NCBI GenBank assembly: GCA_903904855.1
Contig: CAIVEH010000249.1
Coordinates: 1-51,366, forward strand
Reading direction: 5' to 3'
Length of the DNA: 51,366 nucleotides
Origin: an uncultured Bacteroidota bacterium
GTDB lineage: Bacteria; Bacteroidota; Bacteroidia; Chitinophagales; Chitinophagaceae
Position 1 is the first letter of the stretch. Each line of letters begins with the position of its first letter. Below are positions 50,489 to 51,366 of this stretch, in pieces. A model generated the notes under the pieces. The model was given only the letters and a program-made list of their open reading frames with translations, was not told where the DNA came from and made no database searches. The position numbers were made by a program, and so were the translations under genes.

Positions 50489-51366
50489 TGCGTCATTTTC
50501 AATTACTGTCTAAAATACTGGTTTTACTTATTTTATTTACTTTATACAGTAGAGAAATGAAAGCCTCGCATATTGTGGGAGGTGATATTACTTATCAGCA
50601 TATAGGCGACACTGTTATTGGTTTTACTGTTTACAAGAAATACCAGGTAAATCTGGCGATATATGAGGATTGCCTGACAGGCAGCCCCGGGGCTATTGAG
50701 CAGGATAATCCTGCTTACCTGGGTGTGTATTCGGGTCCTGACTTTGGTACCCTTATTTTTGAAGACAGTGTCAATTTTGTTTCAGCACAGGGTATACCAA
50801 CTGGTTTCAGTAATGCCTGTGTATCAGATATTCCTAAAACCTGCCTAACCAAGAAGATATTTGTATATACTTATTATCTGCGGCCAAATTCAAACGGATA
50901 CCTTGTGGCTTATCAACGATGCTGCAGAAATGGCTCAATAGCCAATATTATTTCGCCCTCAAGCACAGGCTCAACATTTTTCTGTATCATACCGCCACCA
51001 CCTTTAATAAACAACAGTGCGGTTTTTAAAAATTACCCACCACAGATTATATGCCTCGACAATCCATTGTATTATGATCATTCGGCTACCGATGCCGATC
51101 ATGATTCTCTGAGTTATGAATTCTGTACTTCTGTAAACTGCTGTCTCAGCTGCTGCCCTAACATCATCAAGCCTTGGCCGCCAGACCCTCCGGATGTTAC
51201 TGCCCCCAATTATTATGATCCGGTTCAGTATTTATCAGGATATTCTGCAGCTACTCCGATAAGTAGTTATCCACTGATTCATATAGACCCGGTTACAGGG
51301 TTGATTACTGGTACACCCAACAGGGTAGGCCGGTACCTGGTTACTGTTTGCTGCCACGAATGGAGA
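50489..51366 (+). CDS. Tandem paralogue of the PKD/T9SS protein (cut by window edge)
   Basis: ATG at 50489 opens a frame that runs off the end (292 codons seen). A signal peptide (about 1-26) leads to 'SHIVGGDITYQHI', then 'YQVNLAIYEDCLTGSPGAIEQDNPAYLGVY', 'TCLTKKIFVYTYYL', 'AYQRCCRNGSIANI', 'PPQIICLDNPLYYDHSATDADHDSLSYEFC' and 'VTVCCHEWR'. The order of blocks equals that of the gene at 48462, with a local insert 'CTSVNCCLSCCPN' in place of 'CPACTGADQTD'. It begins 57 bases after its neighbour. The PKD and sorting domains would lie beyond the window. Confidence 0.88.

Noticed and set aside
1-51366. CRISPR arrays, tRNA or rRNA genes, intact insertion sequences, prophage genes
   Set aside because: I looked for regularly spaced repeats, tRNA T-loop motifs, transposase or integrase domains and phage structural genes and saw none that could be supported.

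Overview
The window is ordinary chromosome from a member of the Bacteroidota, most likely a relative of the Chitinophagaceae. The evidence is a set of lineage habits. Several secreted proteins end in type IX secretion (T9SS) sorting domains, both the short 'YPNP' type A form and the longer 'AFTPNGDGLND' type B form. There is a GldK/GldJ-like formylglycine-generating-enzyme-fold protein, an ECF sigma/anti-sigma pair, a fused E1 alpha/beta 2-oxoacid dehydrogenase, a single-subunit SdhC, promoter -7 boxes of the TAnnTTTG type, and weak or absent Shine-Dalgarno sequences. I saw no tRNA, rRNA, CRISPR array or complete insertion sequence.

Layout. 1-600: a possible transposase or regulator start on the minus strand and a start-less LRR fragment. 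1025-4523: ECF sigma factor, anti-sigma factor with an unusual cysteine-rich ectodomain, a DUF1573 protein and a GldK/J-like protein. 4527-9000: an NHL propeller protein, two secreted or outer-membrane proteins and two gene-poor stretches with degenerate repeats and hairpins. 9001-16048: a Gly-rich T9SS cargo protein; the minus-strand set coaX - outer membrane protein - lptC; a second NHL propeller that does carry a T9SS tail; and a hydroxyisobutyrate-dehydrogenase-like enzyme. 16434-24608: a 1142-residue TraB/GumN fusion, signal peptidase I, an OsmC-ferredoxin fusion, lysA, a small beta-barrel and a pterin dehydratase. 25113-36654: two different fused E1 genes, a TonB-domain protein, a 53-residue antitoxin-like gene too short for routine calling, a DUF1640-like remnant, aat, a GT-C glycosyltransferase, an unusual purE, phoH and another barrel. 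36749-41193: a minus-strand block of an Asp/Asn hydroxylase-like protein, MtfA-like peptidase, M28 peptidase, ExbD and ExbB, then a RelE toxin/antitoxin pair. 41367-46427: the succinate dehydrogenase operon. 46494-51366: a DUF4105 (Lnb-type) protein, an alpha/beta hydrolase and two tandem PKD/T9SS proteins, the second cut by the window edge.

The most striking feature is inside the sdh operon. Between sdhA and sdhB sit two tightly packed, strongly AT-rich genes: an ABC/OLD-type AAA ATPase (44117-45223) and a 144-residue protein with a PD-(D/E)XK nuclease-like core (45213-45647). They overlap each other by 11 bases and fit between sdhA and sdhB with gaps of only 16 and 9 bases. This looks like a horizontally acquired ATPase-nuclease module, plausibly anti-phage, carried as cargo in a housekeeping operon. 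I cannot match it to a named defence system from sequence alone.

Second-tier items are the PurE lacking a histidine normally found in its active site, the TraB/HEAT-like giant, the sigma-linked cysteine-rich receptor, a family of near-identical intergenic hairpins sharing a 15-base core, and the tandem duplication at the right end.
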